Assembly: GCA_900466005.1 (NCBI GenBank)
Contig: UEGQ01000010.1
Span: 62,001-126,000 of the forward strand
From: Hyphomicrobiales bacterium
GTDB taxonomy: Bacteria; Pseudomonadota; Alphaproteobacteria; Rhizobiales; Rhizobiaceae
Length of the DNA stretch: 64,000 nt
Reading direction: 5' to 3'
The translations under genes and the position numbers were made by a program. Each line of letters starts with the position of its first letter. The stretch's first letter is position 1. Shown piece after piece: positions 63,177 to 64,000 of the stretch. The notes under the pieces are model-generated. The model made no database searches. It was given only the letters and a program-made list of their open reading frames with translations, and was not told the DNA's origin.

Positions 63177-64000
63177 ATGACCACGAAGACCGACACCATG
63201 CGCAACAAGGTGATCATCACCTGCGCCGTCACCGGCTCGGTGCACACGCCGACCATGTCGCCCTACCTGCCTGTGACGCCGGACGAGATTGCCGCCGAGG
63301 CGATCGCCGCCGCGGAGGCCGGTGCGGCGATTCTGCACCTGCACGCCCGCGACCCGAAGGACGGCCGCCCGAGCGCCGATCCGGCGTTCTTCCGACAGTT
63401 CTTGCCGCGCATCAAGCAGGCGACGGACGCGGTGGTCAACATCTCGACCGGCGGCTCGTCGCTGATGGCGCTCGACGCGCGTCTCGCTCCGGCACTCGAC
63501 GCGGGCCCCGAGATGGCTTCCCTCAACATGGGCTCGATGAACTTCGCCCTGTTCCCGGCGCTCGACAAACCGCTGGAATGGAAGCACGCCTGGGAGCCGC
63601 AGCTTCTCGAGGCGACCCGCGGCACGATCTTCAAGAACACCTTCGAGGACATGGAATTCATCCTCGACCGGCTCGGCCGAGGCTGCGGCACCCGCTTCGA
63701 ATTCGAGTGCTACGATGTCGGGCACCTCTACTCGCTCGCCCATCTGCGCGACCGCGGCCTCGTCTCCGGCCGGCTCTTCATCCAGTTCGTCTTCGGCGTG
63801 CTCGGCGGCATCGGCGCCGATCCGGAAAACCTCACCCACATGAAGCGCATCGCCGACAAGCTCTTCGGTGCGGACTACAGCTTCTCGGTGCTGGCCGCCG
63901 GCCGCCACCAGATGCCGATGATCACCATGTCCGCCGCCATGGGCGGCCATGTCCGCGTCGGGCTGGAGGACAGCCTCTACAGCGGCCGCGGCCGCCTCGC
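63177..64000 (+). CDS. Beta-keto acid cleavage enzyme (BKACE, DUF849), partial
   Basis: The reading frame starts at ATG 63177 (GAAGGAGAGG upstream) and runs off the window end; 274 codons are visible of about 300. BKACE enzymes split a beta-keto acid with acetyl-CoA in a zinc-dependent TIM barrel. The zinc pair is in LHLHARDP and the GLEDSLY segment near the visible end gives the catalytic Glu. It closes the operon with the aminotransferase and DMFase-like genes. Confidence 0.9.
   Translation, partial: MTTKTDTMRNKVIITCAVTGSVHTPTMSPYLPVTPDEIAAEAIAAAEAGAAILHLHARDPKDGRPSADPAFFRQFLPRIKQATDAVVNISTGGSSLMALDARLAPALDAGPEMASLNMGSMNFALFPALDKPLEWKHAWEPQLLEATRGTIFKNTFEDMEFILDRLGRGCGTRFEFECYDVGHLYSLAHLRDRGLVSGRLFIQFVFGVLGGIGADPENLTHMKRIADKLFGADYSFSVLAAGRHQMPMITMSAAMGGHVRVGLEDSLYSGRGRL

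Overview
The window looks like core chromosome of an alphaproteobacterium in the Rhizobiaceae (Sinorhizobium/Ensifer, Rhizobium or Shinella type). The DNA is GC-rich throughout. It carries the aa3 cytochrome oxidase cluster ctaC-ctaD-ctaB-(45-aa gene)-ctaG-ctaE-DUF983-SURF1, a CcrM-type GANTC methyltransferase, an IalB-family protein, a DUF721-DsbA-smc-ppdK block and SD-led genes with ATG, GTG and TTG starts. From memory the order resembles the Sinorhizobium meliloti chromosome; I could not search to confirm this. No insertion sequence, prophage or CRISPR array was seen.

Layout. 1-12.4 kb: housekeeping and envelope genes (fabI, a DnaJ-like co-chaperone, pdxH, a polysaccharide deacetylase, a TauE exporter, an MFS pump, a SPOR-domain D,D-carboxypeptidase, tldD, an IalB-like protein). 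12.7-19.4 kb: cytochrome c oxidase and its assembly factors. 19.4-27.2 kb: ispH, rpsU, a cold-shock gene, thrB-rnhA, a Prx5 peroxiredoxin, a DsbD-N domain protein and a YqgE protein. 27.2-36 kb: a GGDEF/EAL protein coupled to an acetyltransferase, an M16 peptidase, thrC, a lipoprotein and a lipid kinase. 36-39 kb: two compact regulator/target units (SMR efflux pump + TetR; ArsR + NIPSNAP/ABM monooxygenase pair). 39-50.4 kb: ccrM, mutY, DUF721/DciA-like, DsbA-like, smc, an Ivy-like lysozyme inhibitor and ppdK. 50.4-52.4 kb: an AraC + cupin cassette bracketed by a 216-bp direct repeat of the ppdK 3' end. 52.4-59 kb: membrane and hydrolase genes, tRNA-Gln, VapBC, small lipoproteins and tRNA-Pro. 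59-64 kb: a LysR regulator divergent from a catabolic operon of a dimethylformamidase-like enzyme, a class III aminotransferase and a beta-keto-acid cleavage enzyme that runs off the end.

The most interesting items are these: (1) the partial ppdK duplication flanking AraC/cupin, which looks like the scar of an insertion that restored the gene end; (2) the DMFase-like/aminotransferase/BKACE operon, a plausible undescribed pathway for an amide or amine substrate; (3) a SoxR-box promoter in front of the MFS pump, with the arrangement known from E. coli soxS; (4) a perfect FNR/FixK palindrome just 20 bases before the ctaC start, a position that suggests microaerobic repression of the aa3 oxidase; (5) a probable TetR operator inside the promoter of the SMR pump, and paired palindromes in the ArsR/NIPSNAP promoter region; (6) CtrA-like half-sites before ccrM and before the D,D-carboxypeptidase gene. 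All regulatory calls are pattern matches read by eye and need experimental or comparative tests.
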